From positions 62,001 through 126,000 of the forward strand of contig NZ_KB892867.1 in NCBI RefSeq assembly GCF_000373965.1: a DNA stretch of 64,000 bases, read 5' to 3'. Origin of the DNA: Uliginosibacterium gangwonense DSM 18521. GTDB taxonomy: Bacteria > Pseudomonadota > Gammaproteobacteria > Burkholderiales > Rhodocyclaceae. Below are positions 44,054 to 53,342 of the stretch, piece by piece. A model generated the notes under the pieces. It did not search any database. It was not told where the DNA came from and saw nothing but the letters and a program-made list of their open reading frames with translations. The number at the start of each line of letters is the position of its first letter. The stretch's first letter is position 1. Both the position numbers and the translations under genes were made by a program.

Positions 44054-47000
44054 ATAGTGGCTCTTCAGCAGCAAGCAATGAGTCTTCCAAGGTCTTGTCG
44101 CTACGCGTCTCCCAGTCTGCCTACGGTACGACGATTCCGCGTGTGTGGGGTAAAGCGCGTGTGTCGAGCAACTTGTTGTGGTACGGCGATTTTCAGGGCC
44201 ACGAGCACAAGTCTAAGGCAGGTAAAGGGGGTGGAGGTGGCAGTGGAACGTCTACATATACCTATTCTGCATCATTTGCCCTGGGCTTGTGTGCAGGCCC
44301 GATTGCCAGTGTGAGCCGGGTATGGATTGATGACACAAGCTATGAGCCTAGCAAGTTGGGCTTTTCTCTCAATAAGGGGGCGCTTGGGCAAAAGCCCTGG
44401 AGCTACCTGAGTTCGAATTATGAGAACAAGGCGATTAGTTACTCTGGCATCGCCTATGCCGCATGTGCCAATTATGACTTGGGAGATAGCTACAATTCGC
44501 CCCAATGGACCTTTGAAATTGTGGGTGAAAGGGCTACGTCAACTGACGGTGATGCGCCGCCTGCAGATGTTATTCAGGATATCTGGACTGATCCGGTTGA
44601 AGGCTTGGGCTTGCCTTCTGATACTTTGGCAGACTTGACCGATTATCGCGCGTGGTGTGAGGCCAATGACCTGAGTATTTCTCTGGTAGCGGATACGCAG
44701 CAAGAGGCACGCCAATATGTTCAACAAGTATTAGATGCGACGATGGCGGTCGCTGTACCTTCACAGGGTGTAGTCAAGATTGTGCCGATTGGTGATGAGG
44801 CCATTGGCAATTGGAAGCCGAATGTTACACCAGTGTATGACATTGGTGAAGATGACTTGCTGGAGGCTCCAGTCATTACCCGTGCCCAGCCACGTGATGC
44901 CAATAATAAGGTGACGGTAGAGTATTACGACCGCAGCAAGGATTATGCGACGGTGCCGGTTACGGCTTCTGATCTGACGCATGTCAATCAATATGGGGCC
45001 AAGACCAATAGCATGACCCTGCATTGCATCACTCGCGGAAGCGTTGCAGCAACAGTAGCAGCATCAACACTCAACCGTGATCTATACATCCGCAGTACCG
45101 TCGAGCTGCACGTAGACCAGCGCTTTTGTCTGCTGGAACCCATGGATTTGATCACGCTGACTTTCGGCCCGCAGAATCTGGACAAATACCCACTGCGCGT
45201 GACCAGCATCGAAGAATCAGACGATGGCGAGCTGACGATCAGTGCAGAAGAATGGCCCTTTGGTGTCGCCACCGGCACGAAGATTACGACACAGCCAACA
45301 TCGGGCTACAAGACAGACTACAACGTAGCCCCAGGCAATGTCAATATGCCCGTTATCTTTGAGCCGCCCGTGAGTCTGGCGGGCGAGCCTGAAGTCTGGC
45401 TACTGACCAGTGGCGGTTCAAACTGGGGTGGCGCGCAGGTATGGGTGAGCCTGGATGACGCTACCTACAGCCTTGCAGGCACCGTCAGCTCTGCAGCCCG
45501 TCACGGCACTCTGAGTGCGGCCTATCCCTATGCAAGTGACCCGGATAACGCCAACACGCTGGCGATCGATATCTCGGTCAGTGGTGGGCAGTTGGTGCCC
45601 GTTACTCAGGCCGTGCGCGATCTGTATCAAAGCCTATGCTATGTGGGCACCGCTGCGGGAGGCGAACTGCTGGGCTACCTGGGCGCAGACCTCACCGGAG
45701 TGGGCCGCTACGATCTCACCAACATCCGACGTGGCGCATACGGATCAAAGATCACCTCTCACGAATCCGGCGCACAGTTCGCCCGCCTGGATGGCTCACA
45801 ATTCCGCTATCCCTATGAAAGCGGAATGATCGGCAAAACGCTGTACATCAAGATCCTGAGCTACAACAAGTATGGCGCTGCCTTGCAATCGCTGGCCGAT
45901 GTATCGCCCGTGGCCTATGTCGTCAAAGGCGCACCGCTGGGTGCTGTGGCGGGTCTGGTGCTGGAATCCCCCTTCACTGGCACTACCTTTGCCGCCAAGT
46001 GGAACGCCTACGCCGGAGCGAGCTACTACAACCTTGAGCTGTGGTCGAACAACACCCTCAAAAAGAGCCTCACGACCACGAATACCCGGTTCTCTGCGAC
46101 GATTGCCGAGCTGGTGAGCTGGGGCATTGGCCGCACGGTGGAACTGCGGGTGTATGCGGTGGCCGTCAATGGTCAGAGTACCGATGCCGCTGTCCTGATC
46201 GCCACTAAGGCGCAGATTGCCGCGCCAACGGTATCGGTGCAAGACACGGTGGCCTCCATGATCGTGTCACTCGCCGCCAGTACGGATGCTGCCTACAAGG
46301 CATCCCGCATCTGCATCAGCCAGACCCAAGGATTTGACCCTGCCGCCGCCACACAGATCTATGACGGCCCGCAGACTTCCGCATCAGCGGTCAATCTGGC
46401 AAAAGGCACTTGGTATGTGCGTGCCACCCAATATGACCAGTTCGGCCCGGATGCGCTCAATTGGTCAAGTGAGGTCGCGCTGGCAGTATCGGCCAAGGCA
46501 GACGGCGTACAGAAGATTGCCGACGTATCCACGGTGACTGCAGCCCCTGGATCAAACCCACCTGGGGGGGGCGCCTATTGGGCCGCGTATGACATCAAAA
46601 CCGGCAAGATGGCGACTTGGGACATTACGACAGGCAAATACACCTTTGCTGTGTATGCTGATGACATTACCGGCAAGATTGCCGATGCACAGATCAATCA
46701 AACTCTGCTGGATCGTATTTCGCTCGTAGATGCCCCGGCCAGCACAGCCGGAAGTGTAGCCGCACAGGTGGCAGCCGAAGCGGCGCTACGCGCCACGGCC
46801 ATCACCAACGAAGCCACACTGCGCCAAACCGCAAACACAGGCCTTGCCCAGCAGATCAGCACCTTGACCGCAGGGGTTGCCGGGGGCTTTGATCCAGGCG
46901 CATGCTGGTATTTTGATAATGATGCCGAGGGCTGGACAGGCAGCAATTTGACCGCTCAAGGGGGCTGGATACAAGCCTCGACCAGCGGCACATCGGATGG

Positions 47001-49704
47001 CACCTATCTATCCAGTGGGGCAATCTCTGTCTCTGGTGCTCAATACTCAGTCGTCCGCGCACGTGTGCAACGTGTCACAGGCTCGGGTTCTGCAACGCTG
47101 GCGCTCTACTATTCAACCGCTTCGCATGGTTTCACCCCACTCGATAAAGACTCTACCGTCGTCACTGCCGGTACGGGCGATGTGAATGTCATCGAGTGGG
47201 ATACCTCGGTGCTGGATGCCGGTGGCAATGACTGGCTCAACAGCACGATTACCGCCATCAAGATTCAGGACACTACAGGCAGCACCTGGCGTTTTGACTG
47301 GATCGCCATCGGGCGCAAAGCCCCCGGCGCAAGTATGGCTGGCCTTCAGACTGAAACGCTGGCTCGTATGTTTGCTGATCAAGCCGAGGCAAGCGCCCGC
47401 ACAACGCTGGCCGCACAGGTCGGCACTGTACAGGCGGGATTGACGACCGAACAGACCACGCGAGCCAATGCTGATACCGCGCTGTCATCATCTATCAGCA
47501 CCGTACAGGCCAGCCTAAGCGGTGGCGGTAATCTGCTGCCCAACTCTGGTTTTGATGTGGATATTGCGGGGTGGGTGGTAGGGGGGAAGCAAGTCAGTAC
47601 AGATGCGACGCCCACGATAGTCCGTGACTTGTCTGCGCCAGCATGGTTGCCGACAGGCATGCACTCCCTGGGATTCGTGCGGCCCGGAGTACAGACAGGC
47701 ATACAGGATGTGAATGGCCCGACTATCAGTGTTGAGCCTGGCGCACGCTATTGTCTATCAGGCTGGGTGGCGTCACACCGCTCGAAGTGTGACCTCTACA
47801 TCTCATGGCTGGATGCATCCAGGGCGTGGATTGCGGAGACGCACACGCCAGACAATGCAGGTGCCATAGGAGGCACGAGCCTTGCAAACTGGAAACGCGT
47901 CTCGGTATTCGCAACCGCACCCGCCAATGCCGTTTATGGGGTTGTTTGCCTGCGCCAGTACGGCACAGGCGATTCAGATGCCAATAGTTGGGTTGTGCAT
48001 CCGATGCTAGAGCGTGCTGCTGATGCGCAAACCGCGCCGTCGCCTTGGGCACCGTCTTCAAACGGAGTATGGGAGGCGGTCAGCCAAGTGACCCAGACGG
48101 CGAACGCGACAGCAGGCAAGATTGCCGCGAGCTACGGCGTTACGCTCTCATCAAACGGCTACATTTCTGGGCTTAAAAGCTACAACGACGGGAGCACGTC
48201 ACAATTCAGAGTGACCGCCGATCAGGTGTTTATTGGCGCCTCCAACATGGTGCGCGATGAAGGGTTTTACTCGCCATCGTGGTGGTTCCACGGTGCTCAG
48301 ACCGCATGGCCGTCGAACTGCACGTCTTGTGACAGCACGTCGGGTGATGGTATGCCGGGGCGGTATCTCAAGATCACACCGGGCGCCTATGTCGAGGCGG
48401 TGAGTCAGACTATTCCTGCCGATGCTGGAGCAGCATACCGTGTGCGGTTGCGCATTTACCGTAGTGCAGATTTTGTGGGCAAGCTTGCGTGTTGTGCGCT
48501 ATTCCCAAGCTCGGCATGGGGGCAGCCTGGGCCGGTGGGCAGCAACACCATCGCTACATCGCTGGGCAATGTCCCATGCCTATCTAATACGGAGGGCTTG
48601 GGCACACTGCAAACATACACAGGCATTTGGACGGGCAACCCAAGCTATTCCTATCTCAACGCCTGCATATTTGCCAGTGTTACAGCGGGGTTTGCGAGTG
48701 TTTGGCTTGAGGTTGTCCGCGCCACTGGCACCGACATGATTGTCGACGGCAGTGTCACGGCCACTCAGATCGCAGCAGGGGCAGTGACCACGGACAAGCT
48801 CCAGGCCAAGGCCGTCTCTGCGGACAAAATCGCAGTGAGTTCCCTGTCTGCCATCAGTGCAACACTAGGCACGATCACCGCCGCTGCGATTGAGCTTGTG
48901 TCGTCAAGCTGGAACTACATCCGCACATCCTCAAAATGGTGGGGTGATGGCGTTGATGGGTTCATTATGTGCGCCAGCCCCACCGCTGGCTACTTCCAGG
49001 AATTCCGTGCTACCTGTAATAGCGCCTTGATCCTGGAGCAAAAGGGTAATGGTGTAGGGCCGGGCTTCAGGTATTACCTGCAAGTGCGTGATCCAAATGG
49101 CATTGACCGGATTGTGATTGATCCTGCCAATGCGACCTACACATTCAAAGGCGCGGTCTATGCAGATTCGGGGATGTTTGCGGGGTCTCTATCCGGGGCT
49201 ACGGGTACGTTTGCCGGTGCGCTCCAGGCTGCTACAGGGACGTTCTCGGGGAGCTTGACAGCCAATGCGATCAATGCGGTAAACCGTATCAATATAGGCT
49301 CTGAACAAATTGTTGTCCCTCGGTCGGTTATTGGTACGTCAATTACCTATGCGCCGTCTTCATTGGCAGACGGGGAAACGATTAATTGCACGATTCTTGC
49401 TGGATATAATATAGGAGGTGCTGGAGCTACCAGGTATACCAGCTCTGGACAAGTGTTGTACACAGATCCTATTACATCGGGTACTGCAAGAATTAATGTC
49501 AATGGATCTACAGTGGGTTCCCTTTCGTTCAGCTTTCTTGGGCAAATAGGATCTCCATTGACTCTTAGTGCGATTGCTGTATTAAAAAAGGGCGATGTTG
49601 TATCCATATCTATTGATGGGGGGGTACTTACGTATCCTGGAGGCACGTTGATAACGGGAATTCTTATTAACGGTTGGATTAATATCACAGGATGTGCGCG
49701 ATGA
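44050..49704 (+). CDS. Giant tail tip/host-specificity protein (gpJ/gp15-like)
   Basis: 1884 aa. The N-terminus (SQSAYGTTIPRVWGKARVSSNLLWYG) is the conserved hub-docking part of central tail tip proteins. About residues 180-430 form beta domains, followed by fibronectin-like modules (about 630-860), coiled segments (TEQTTRANADTALSSSISTV) and carbohydrate-binding-like beta sandwiches (about 960-1120, 1170-1330, 1400-1560). The chain ends in a trimeric-looking stalk with GSVTATQIAAGAVTTDKL and repeated TGTFAG motifs. Base composition changes from AT-richer to GC-rich at about 45.1 kb and back at about 49.3 kb, so the C-terminal 130 residues look swapped. The protein should select the host receptor. 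Confidence 0.88.
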   Translation: MNSGSSAASNESSKVLSLRVSQSAYGTTIPRVWGKARVSSNLLWYGDFQGHEHKSKAGKGGGGGSGTSTYTYSASFALGLCAGPIASVSRVWIDDTSYEPSKLGFSLNKGALGQKPWSYLSSNYENKAISYSGIAYAACANYDLGDSYNSPQWTFEIVGERATSTDGDAPPADVIQDIWTDPVEGLGLPSDTLADLTDYRAWCEANDLSISLVADTQQEARQYVQQVLDATMAVAVPSQGVVKIVPIGDEAIGNWKPNVTPVYDIGEDDLLEAPVITRAQPRDANNKVTVEYYDRSKDYATVPVTASDLTHVNQYGAKTNSMTLHCITRGSVAATVAASTLNRDLYIRSTVELHVDQRFCLLEPMDLITLTFGPQNLDKYPLRVTSIEESDDGELTISAEEWPFGVATGTKITTQPTSGYKTDYNVAPGNVNMPVIFEPPVSLAGEPEVWLLTSGGSNWGGAQVWVSLDDATYSLAGTVSSAARHGTLSAAYPYASDPDNANTLAIDISVSGGQLVPVTQAVRDLYQSLCYVGTAAGGELLGYLGADLTGVGRYDLTNIRRGAYGSKITSHESGAQFARLDGSQFRYPYESGMIGKTLYIKILSYNKYGAALQSLADVSPVAYVVKGAPLGAVAGLVLESPFTGTTFAAKWNAYAGASYYNLELWSNNTLKKSLTTTNTRFSATIAELVSWGIGRTVELRVYAVAVNGQSTDAAVLIATKAQIAAPTVSVQDTVASMIVSLAASTDAAYKASRICISQTQGFDPAAATQIYDGPQTSASAVNLAKGTWYVRATQYDQFGPDALNWSSEVALAVSAKADGVQKIADVSTVTAAPGSNPPGGGAYWAAYDIKTGKMATWDITTGKYTFAVYADDITGKIADAQINQTLLDRISLVDAPASTAGSVAAQVAAEAALRATAITNEATLRQTANTGLAQQISTLTAGVAGGFDPGACWYFDNDAEGWTGSNLTAQGGWIQASTSGTSDGTYLSSGAISVSGAQYSVVRARVQRVTGSGSATLALYYSTASHGFTPLDKDSTVVTAGTGDVNVIEWDTSVLDAGGNDWLNSTITAIKIQDTTGSTWRFDWIAIGRKAPGASMAGLQTETLARMFADQAEASARTTLAAQVGTVQAGLTTEQTTRANADTALSSSISTVQASLSGGGNLLPNSGFDVDIAGWVVGGKQVSTDATPTIVRDLSAPAWLPTGMHSLGFVRPGVQTGIQDVNGPTISVEPGARYCLSGWVASHRSKCDLYISWLDASRAWIAETHTPDNAGAIGGTSLANWKRVSVFATAPANAVYGVVCLRQYGTGDSDANSWVVHPMLERAADAQTAPSPWAPSSNGVWEAVSQVTQTANATAGKIAASYGVTLSSNGYISGLKSYNDGSTSQFRVTADQVFIGASNMVRDEGFYSPSWWFHGAQTAWPSNCTSCDSTSGDGMPGRYLKITPGAYVEAVSQTIPADAGAAYRVRLRIYRSADFVGKLACCALFPSSAWGQPGPVGSNTIATSLGNVPCLSNTEGLGTLQTYTGIWTGNPSYSYLNACIFASVTAGFASVWLEVVRATGTDMIVDGSVTATQIAAGAVTTDKLQAKAVSADKIAVSSLSAISATLGTITAAAIELVSSSWNYIRTSSKWWGDGVDGFIMCASPTAGYFQEFRATCNSALILEQKGNGVGPGFRYYLQVRDPNGIDRIVIDPANATYTFKGAVYADSGMFAGSLSGATGTFAGALQAATGTFSGSLTANAINAVNRINIGSEQIVVPRSVIGTSITYAPSSLADGETINCTILAGYNIGGAGATRYTSSGQVLYTDPITSGTARINVNGSTVGSLSFSFLGQIGSPLTLSAIAVLKKGDVVSISIDGGVLTYPGGTLITGILINGWINITGCAR

Positions 49705-50243
49705 ATAAAATTGAATATTTAGATGCGTCAGGAAATGTAACTCGCACTGTTAATGCTCCAGGCGATGAGGCAGAGGTAGGGATACATGATGGTGAGGTTT
49801 CGTACAGGATTGCTGCTACTGTAGCTGAATGCAGTCCGGTAATTGTTTCCATTGAGACAGCAAAAGCTGCAGCTAAAAGCCGCATCGACGGTGCCGCCAG
49901 CCGTGCCAGATCACGCTATTTGACGACAGGGGTGGGGCAAGAGTGGGTGTATCAGGCAAAGCTGGCTCAGGCGCAAGATTATCTGGCTGCACTGTCATCT
50001 TCCAATCCGCCGACCAGCGCTGAAGCATGGCCCTATGTTTATGCAGAGTCAAATGCAAAAGGCATATGTAACAAAGAGTGCGCGTCTGAAATAGTAGCCG
50101 CTGGCACTCAATGGCTGAATGTAGTCAGCCCAAAAATAGAGTCTTTACGGGTGTCTGCAAAATTGATTATTGAAAACAATACATCTATTGATGAAGTGTC
50201 AGCATATATTCAGAGCATCGTTTCACAATTAGATGGCATTTGA
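49701..50243 (+). CDS. Tail fibre assembly-like/DUF4376-like protein
   Basis: 180 aa, start overlapping the tip gene stop (ATGA). A short beta N-terminus (MNKIEYLDASGNVTRTVNAP) leads to the helical segment ETAKAAAKSRIDGAASRARSRYLTTGVGQEWVYQAKLAQAQDYLAA, which is common to phage tail proteins with DUF4376-like ends. It probably helps fold or decorates the tip fibre. Like the last part of the tip gene it is AT-richer than the upstream DNA, suggesting the two arrived together. Confidence 0.65.
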   Translation: MNKIEYLDASGNVTRTVNAPGDEAEVGIHDGEVSYRIAATVAECSPVIVSIETAKAAAKSRIDGAASRARSRYLTTGVGQEWVYQAKLAQAQDYLAALSSSNPPTSAEAWPYVYAESNAKGICNKECASEIVAAGTQWLNVVSPKIESLRVSAKLIIENNTSIDEVSAYIQSIVSQLDGI

Positions 50244-50288
50244 TGGGTGATTGGTGGGTAGGGTTATGTGCTATTTCGGGAGAAGGAT

Positions 50289-50525
50289 ATGAAGGAGCTG
50301 GCGGCGAAATGGGCGATGGCGGTTGGTGTTATTTTGACATGGTTCGCGGAGGTATTGAATTCAACCATCGTGTTTTTTGACAATCACGCAGGAGGGGTGG
50401 GGGCGGTGGTTGCTGTGGCTGGTTTAATTATGACATGGTATTATAAGCAGAAGACCTATCTATTGGCAAAGAATATCGCCGAGCAGGGGCACTTCATTGA
50501 ATACTCAGAAAAGGGAGGTGATTAG
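50289..50525 (+). CDS. HP1/P2-type holin
   Basis: 78 aa from the ATG at 50289, behind GAGAAGGAT. Two membrane helices: AMAVGVILTWFAEVLNSTIV and GGVGAVVAVAGLIMTWYYK. The ending WYYKQKTYLLAK resembles the NWYYKxK motif of HP1-like holins. It would form the inner-membrane lesion that starts lysis, and stands directly before the endolysin gene. Confidence 0.75.
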   Translation: MKELAAKWAMAVGVILTWFAEVLNSTIVFFDNHAGGVGAVVAVAGLIMTWYYKQKTYLLAKNIAEQGHFIEYSEKGGD

Positions 50526-50526
50526 C

Positions 50527-51045
50527 GTGGCGATCAAGGCCTCTCCCGCAGTAAGTATCGCAGTAGGCGTAACCGGCATTGTTTCTGCCTTTCTTCTTAC
50601 CTTCACTGCGCATTTTGAAGGAACGCGGTATGTGCCCTACCAAGACCCGGCTGTACCGGGGCTATGGACGGTATGCCGTGGGGTTACAAATCGTGCGGCG
50701 CCTGGTTGGGTGAAGCCGGGGCGCCGTTACACAGAATCTGAGTGTGCGGACGAAGAAGCTGAGATTATTCAGACCAACATTGCCCCAGTGATCGATAAGT
50801 GCCGTAAGGTGGCGATCACCCAGCGCCAGTGGGAAATGCTTGTCGATTTCGCGTGGAATGTCGGCCCGCAGAATGTCTGCTATTCCACGCTGATGAAGAA
50901 GCTCAACGCTGGCGATTGCCTGGGCGCGGCGGATCAGTTCGAGAAGTGGGATAACGCAGGGGGGCGGCGCTGGACAGGGTTGATCAAACGGCGCAAGGCA
51001 GAAGCGGGTGAGTTTCGCGCGTGGTGTGGAAAGGCTCAGTCATGA
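50527..51045 (+). CDS. SAR-type endolysin (GH24 lysozyme)
   Basis: 172 aa from a GTG at 50527 with a perfect GGGAGGTG site inside the holin gene end; a TTG at 50497 is much weaker. The N-terminal AVSIAVGVTGIVSAFLLTFT is a weakly hydrophobic signal-arrest-release helix, so the enzyme would be exported by Sec and freed when the membrane depolarises. The GH24 triad is E31 (HFEGTRY), D40 (YQDP) and T48 (WTVCRGV). The C-terminal WDNAGGRRWTGLIKRRKAEAGEF is the standard end of this family. Confidence 0.9.
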   Translation: MAIKASPAVSIAVGVTGIVSAFLLTFTAHFEGTRYVPYQDPAVPGLWTVCRGVTNRAAPGWVKPGRRYTESECADEEAEIIQTNIAPVIDKCRKVAITQRQWEMLVDFAWNVGPQNVCYSTLMKKLNAGDCLGAADQFEKWDNAGGRRWTGLIKRRKAEAGEFRAWCGKAQS

Positions 51046-51632
51046 TATTCAATTTGCCTTCTGAGCTCCTGCGACGTATTTATTTTGCCGGAGCGGTGAT
51101 TCTCCTGCTGGGCGTGGTGTTGGCTGCTTTCTTATTTGTTTTGCATGTGTCCGCACCGAAGCCTGAGGCAGTTACTGCAGCCCCCCAAGTGAGGCAATCC
51201 GATCGCTCAGTGATTGCCGAACGCAAATCCGTGACCATACCCACAAAGCCCCCACACAAGATCCCGGCTGGGGCGACGGAAGAGCGCAGGGTAAGCATCA
51301 AGCTAAAGCCTCCGTCCTTCGCTAGCCAAACTGGCTGCCGATGTGACCCGGCTCCCCTCGATGTTAATCTCTCCCTGGTGCATGAGGATGGCGGGCGCCG
51401 AGTGATCGCCAGTAGTCCAGAAGGGGCGATCCTCACCGCGCTTGATGTACCCATTGAATCGGCACTGATTCCTGAATCCCATTCTTGGGCTGTGGGTCTA
51501 AGCGTTGGGCATGACAAGAGTCCGGGCGTGTGGGTTGAGCATGACCTAGGAAGATTTCGCCTTGGCGTTGAGGCAATCAGAGAGCGGGGCGGTAGCTCGC
51601 AGGGGCGTGTGCGAGTGGGATGGTCGTGGTGA
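51042..51632 (+). CDS. Phage membrane protein in the spanin position
   Basis: 196 aa, ATGA overlap with the endolysin gene. One N-terminal membrane helix (IYFAGAVILLLGVVLAAFLFVL) is followed by a Pro-rich linker, two cysteines (GCRCDP), and a beta-rich C-terminus with SWAVGLSVGHDKSPGVWVEHDLGRFRLGVEAI. The end with VRVGWSW resembles small beta-barrel termini. It is not the helical Rz type and no embedded Rz1 lipoprotein frame was found. It may replace the spanin pair, but this is inference from position. Confidence 0.65.
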   Translation: MIFNLPSELLRRIYFAGAVILLLGVVLAAFLFVLHVSAPKPEAVTAAPQVRQSDRSVIAERKSVTIPTKPPHKIPAGATEERRVSIKLKPPSFASQTGCRCDPAPLDVNLSLVHEDGGRRVIASSPEGAILTALDVPIESALIPESHSWAVGLSVGHDKSPGVWVEHDLGRFRLGVEAIRERGGSSQGRVRVGWSW

Positions 51633-51656
51633 GATTGTGTTTACGCAGAGGTCTGA

Positions 51657-52031
51657 TCAATCATATACATAGATCGTGAACTCTTGGCTATCTGAAAGCC
51701 CTTTGCCCTTGACCGTGACACGTAGTCGGATGTTGCCGGAGGAGGAAGGTGCGCGGAAGTGGAGGGTGGAGCTGTGGCCGACTTGGTCTTGAGTGGCTTC
51801 TGTGATGCCGGAGCCGCTTTTTTGGTCCCATGTCCATTCCAGGTCGTTGTCTGCAATATCGCCGCTGCTGATAGCTTTGGCGGTGACGTTGACGATGCTT
51901 TGCACTTGGGCTTGGCTGGGAGCGTTGATGGAGTAGATCATCAGCGTTTTGCCAATTAGGATATCAATGACGCCACCGCCGCAGGCGGTGAGGCAGGCGA
52001 CCAGAAACAGAAGTGTGAATTTGCGCAGCAT
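51657..52031 (-). CDS. Small lipoprotein with Ig/PKD-like fold
   Basis: 124 aa. Lipobox LTAC follows a standard signal peptide. The rest is one beta-sandwich-like domain with an alternating pattern (IYSINAPSQAQVQSIVNVTA, STLHFRAPSSSGNIRLRVTV) typical of Ig-like/PKD-like units. It is the first host gene right of the phage cassette, on the other strand. It could be a lipoprotein conversion cargo, but nothing except position suggests this. Confidence 0.65.
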   Translation of the reverse strand: MLRKFTLLFLVACLTACGGGVIDILIGKTLMIYSINAPSQAQVQSIVNVTAKAISSGDIADNDLEWTWDQKSGSGITEATQDQVGHSSTLHFRAPSSSGNIRLRVTVKGKGLSDSQEFTIYVYD

Positions 52032-52183
52032 GGCTGTTCCTCCCAGAATGGGTGTTAACCTTGGGTTGCGTTCCGCAGGGGGAAGGCGAAAAGGTGAGCC
52101 GAGTTAACTCAATTTTACATCCTAAGTGGGAAATTGCGTTAACGCGAGGTTAAGCGTTGTGCTTTTGCAGGTTTGGGATTGAG

Positions 52184-53284
52184 CTATGGCTTGATTGTGG
52201 GGGCGAGCTTGATGACGGCCCAGAATGCAGGCTTGGGGCGGAGTTTGCCGTCAAAGAGCAAGGGGGCGTCAAAGCGTGGGCTGGGCCAGTAGCGTAGCCA
52301 GGATACTTCGTCATGCAGGCCCCACATTAGTACGGCTGAGATGTGTTTGCGTTGGCGGAGTGCCATGTCGAAGAATTGCTTATAGCGTTCGGCATGGTCT
52401 TTGAGTAGAGCGGGCGTAGCCTCTTCTACATCTGGCCGACGACTGTCGAGGTGAATGCTGATGTCAAGTTCGGTGATTTGATTCGTGAGGCCGAGCTTGC
52501 TGACTTCTTCAATTGTGGTTTCCAAACCAGAGAAATCTTTCGGGTAAGCCATGCTGTAGTGTGATTGATGGCCAACGCCGTGGATGGGAATACCTTTATC
52601 CTGTAGCGTGTGGATGAGTTCCAGGATCATTGCCCGCTTGCGGGGGCTCTCTGTGTTGTAGTCGTTGTAGAAGAGCAAAGCATCCGGGTCGGCTTCGTGG
52701 GCGAAGCGGAAAGCAAGTTCAATATAGCTTGGACCAAGTATGCGGTACCAATTGCTTGTACGCCAGCCGTTTTCCTGTGCGCCTTTTTCGTCGGGAATGA
52801 AGGCTTCGTTTACCACATCCCAAGCGTATACCCGTCCTTTGAAGTGAGTGACAACATCATGGATATAGGTGTGTAGCCGCTCGGTGAGCTCCTCTCGCGT
52901 GGCGTATCCATCCGGACCACTCCCACGGAACATCCAGTCTGCTGCCTGTTGATGCCACACCAGCGCGTGACCACGCACTTTGATCTGGTGGGCGAGGGCA
53001 AAGTCTACAATTTTGTCGGCATTTTCAAACGTGTAGAGGCCAGAACCATCGCGGTTGAGTGACTGCGGTTTCATGGCATTTTCTGCCACAATAATATTGT
53101 ACTGCCGAGCGATGAAATTGGCCGTTTGTGGCACCATGACTTCGCCGGGGGTGATGGCTGCACCAATCGGGAAGATCTGTTCGTAAGCCTTGGCCAGTGA
53201 AGGCAGCGGGGCTGCGAATGCTGCAAAATGCAGCAAGCCAAGACTTGTTATGATCAGGGTGCGAATGAAAAATGAAATATTCAT
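52184..53284 (-). CDS. Secreted GH10 endo-1,4-beta-xylanase
   Basis: 366 aa. Signal peptide cut near AAFAAP. The catalytic barrel spans about 30-360. Acid/base E160 is in WDVVNEAF and nucleophile E272 in ITELDISIH; substrate residues HALVWHQQ and WMFRG are present. It cuts xylan to short xylo-oligosaccharides outside the cytoplasm. No extra binding domain. It lies 58 bases after the GH3 gene on the same strand, so the two are cotranscribed. Confidence 0.93.
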   Translation of the reverse strand: MNISFFIRTLIITSLGLLHFAAFAAPLPSLAKAYEQIFPIGAAITPGEVMVPQTANFIARQYNIIVAENAMKPQSLNRDGSGLYTFENADKIVDFALAHQIKVRGHALVWHQQAADWMFRGSGPDGYATREELTERLHTYIHDVVTHFKGRVYAWDVVNEAFIPDEKGAQENGWRTSNWYRILGPSYIELAFRFAHEADPDALLFYNDYNTESPRKRAMILELIHTLQDKGIPIHGVGHQSHYSMAYPKDFSGLETTIEEVSKLGLTNQITELDISIHLDSRRPDVEEATPALLKDHAERYKQFFDMALRQRKHISAVLMWGLHDEVSWLRYWPSPRFDAPLLFDGKLRPKPAFWAVIKLAPTIKP

Positions 53285-53342
53285 TGAGTCATTTTCCTAG
53301 AGAGTGAGGGCAGGCACAGCATCTGGCTGCCTTAGCCTCAGA

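Larger units (their letters stand above)
30207..51632 (+). mobile_element. Siphovirus-type late gene cassette (defective prophage or GTA-like element)
   Basis: About 21.4 kb of + strand genes in canonical order: terminase small and large, portal, protease, capsid, connectors, tail tube, tail chaperones, tape measure, tail tip, holin, endolysin, membrane protein. All frames are open and ribosome sites are good. No sheath or baseplate wedge genes occur, so the tail is long and non-contractile. Integrase, excisionase, replication and repressor genes and direct attachment repeats are not seen on either side; host genes begin at once. Confidence 0.85.

Noticed and set aside
51042-51632. Embedded Rz1-like lipoprotein in another frame
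   Set aside because: No + strand frame with start, signal sequence and lipobox was found inside the gene.
30207-51632. Tailocin (headless particle) interpretation
   Set aside because: Terminase, portal, protease and capsid genes are all present and intact, and the tail is of the non-contractile type with full packaging genes.
30031-52183. Search for direct attachment repeats on both sides of the phage cassette
   Set aside because: No convincing direct repeat longer than chance was seen between 30031-30423 and 51633-52183, and there is no tRNA gene; the eye search is limited.
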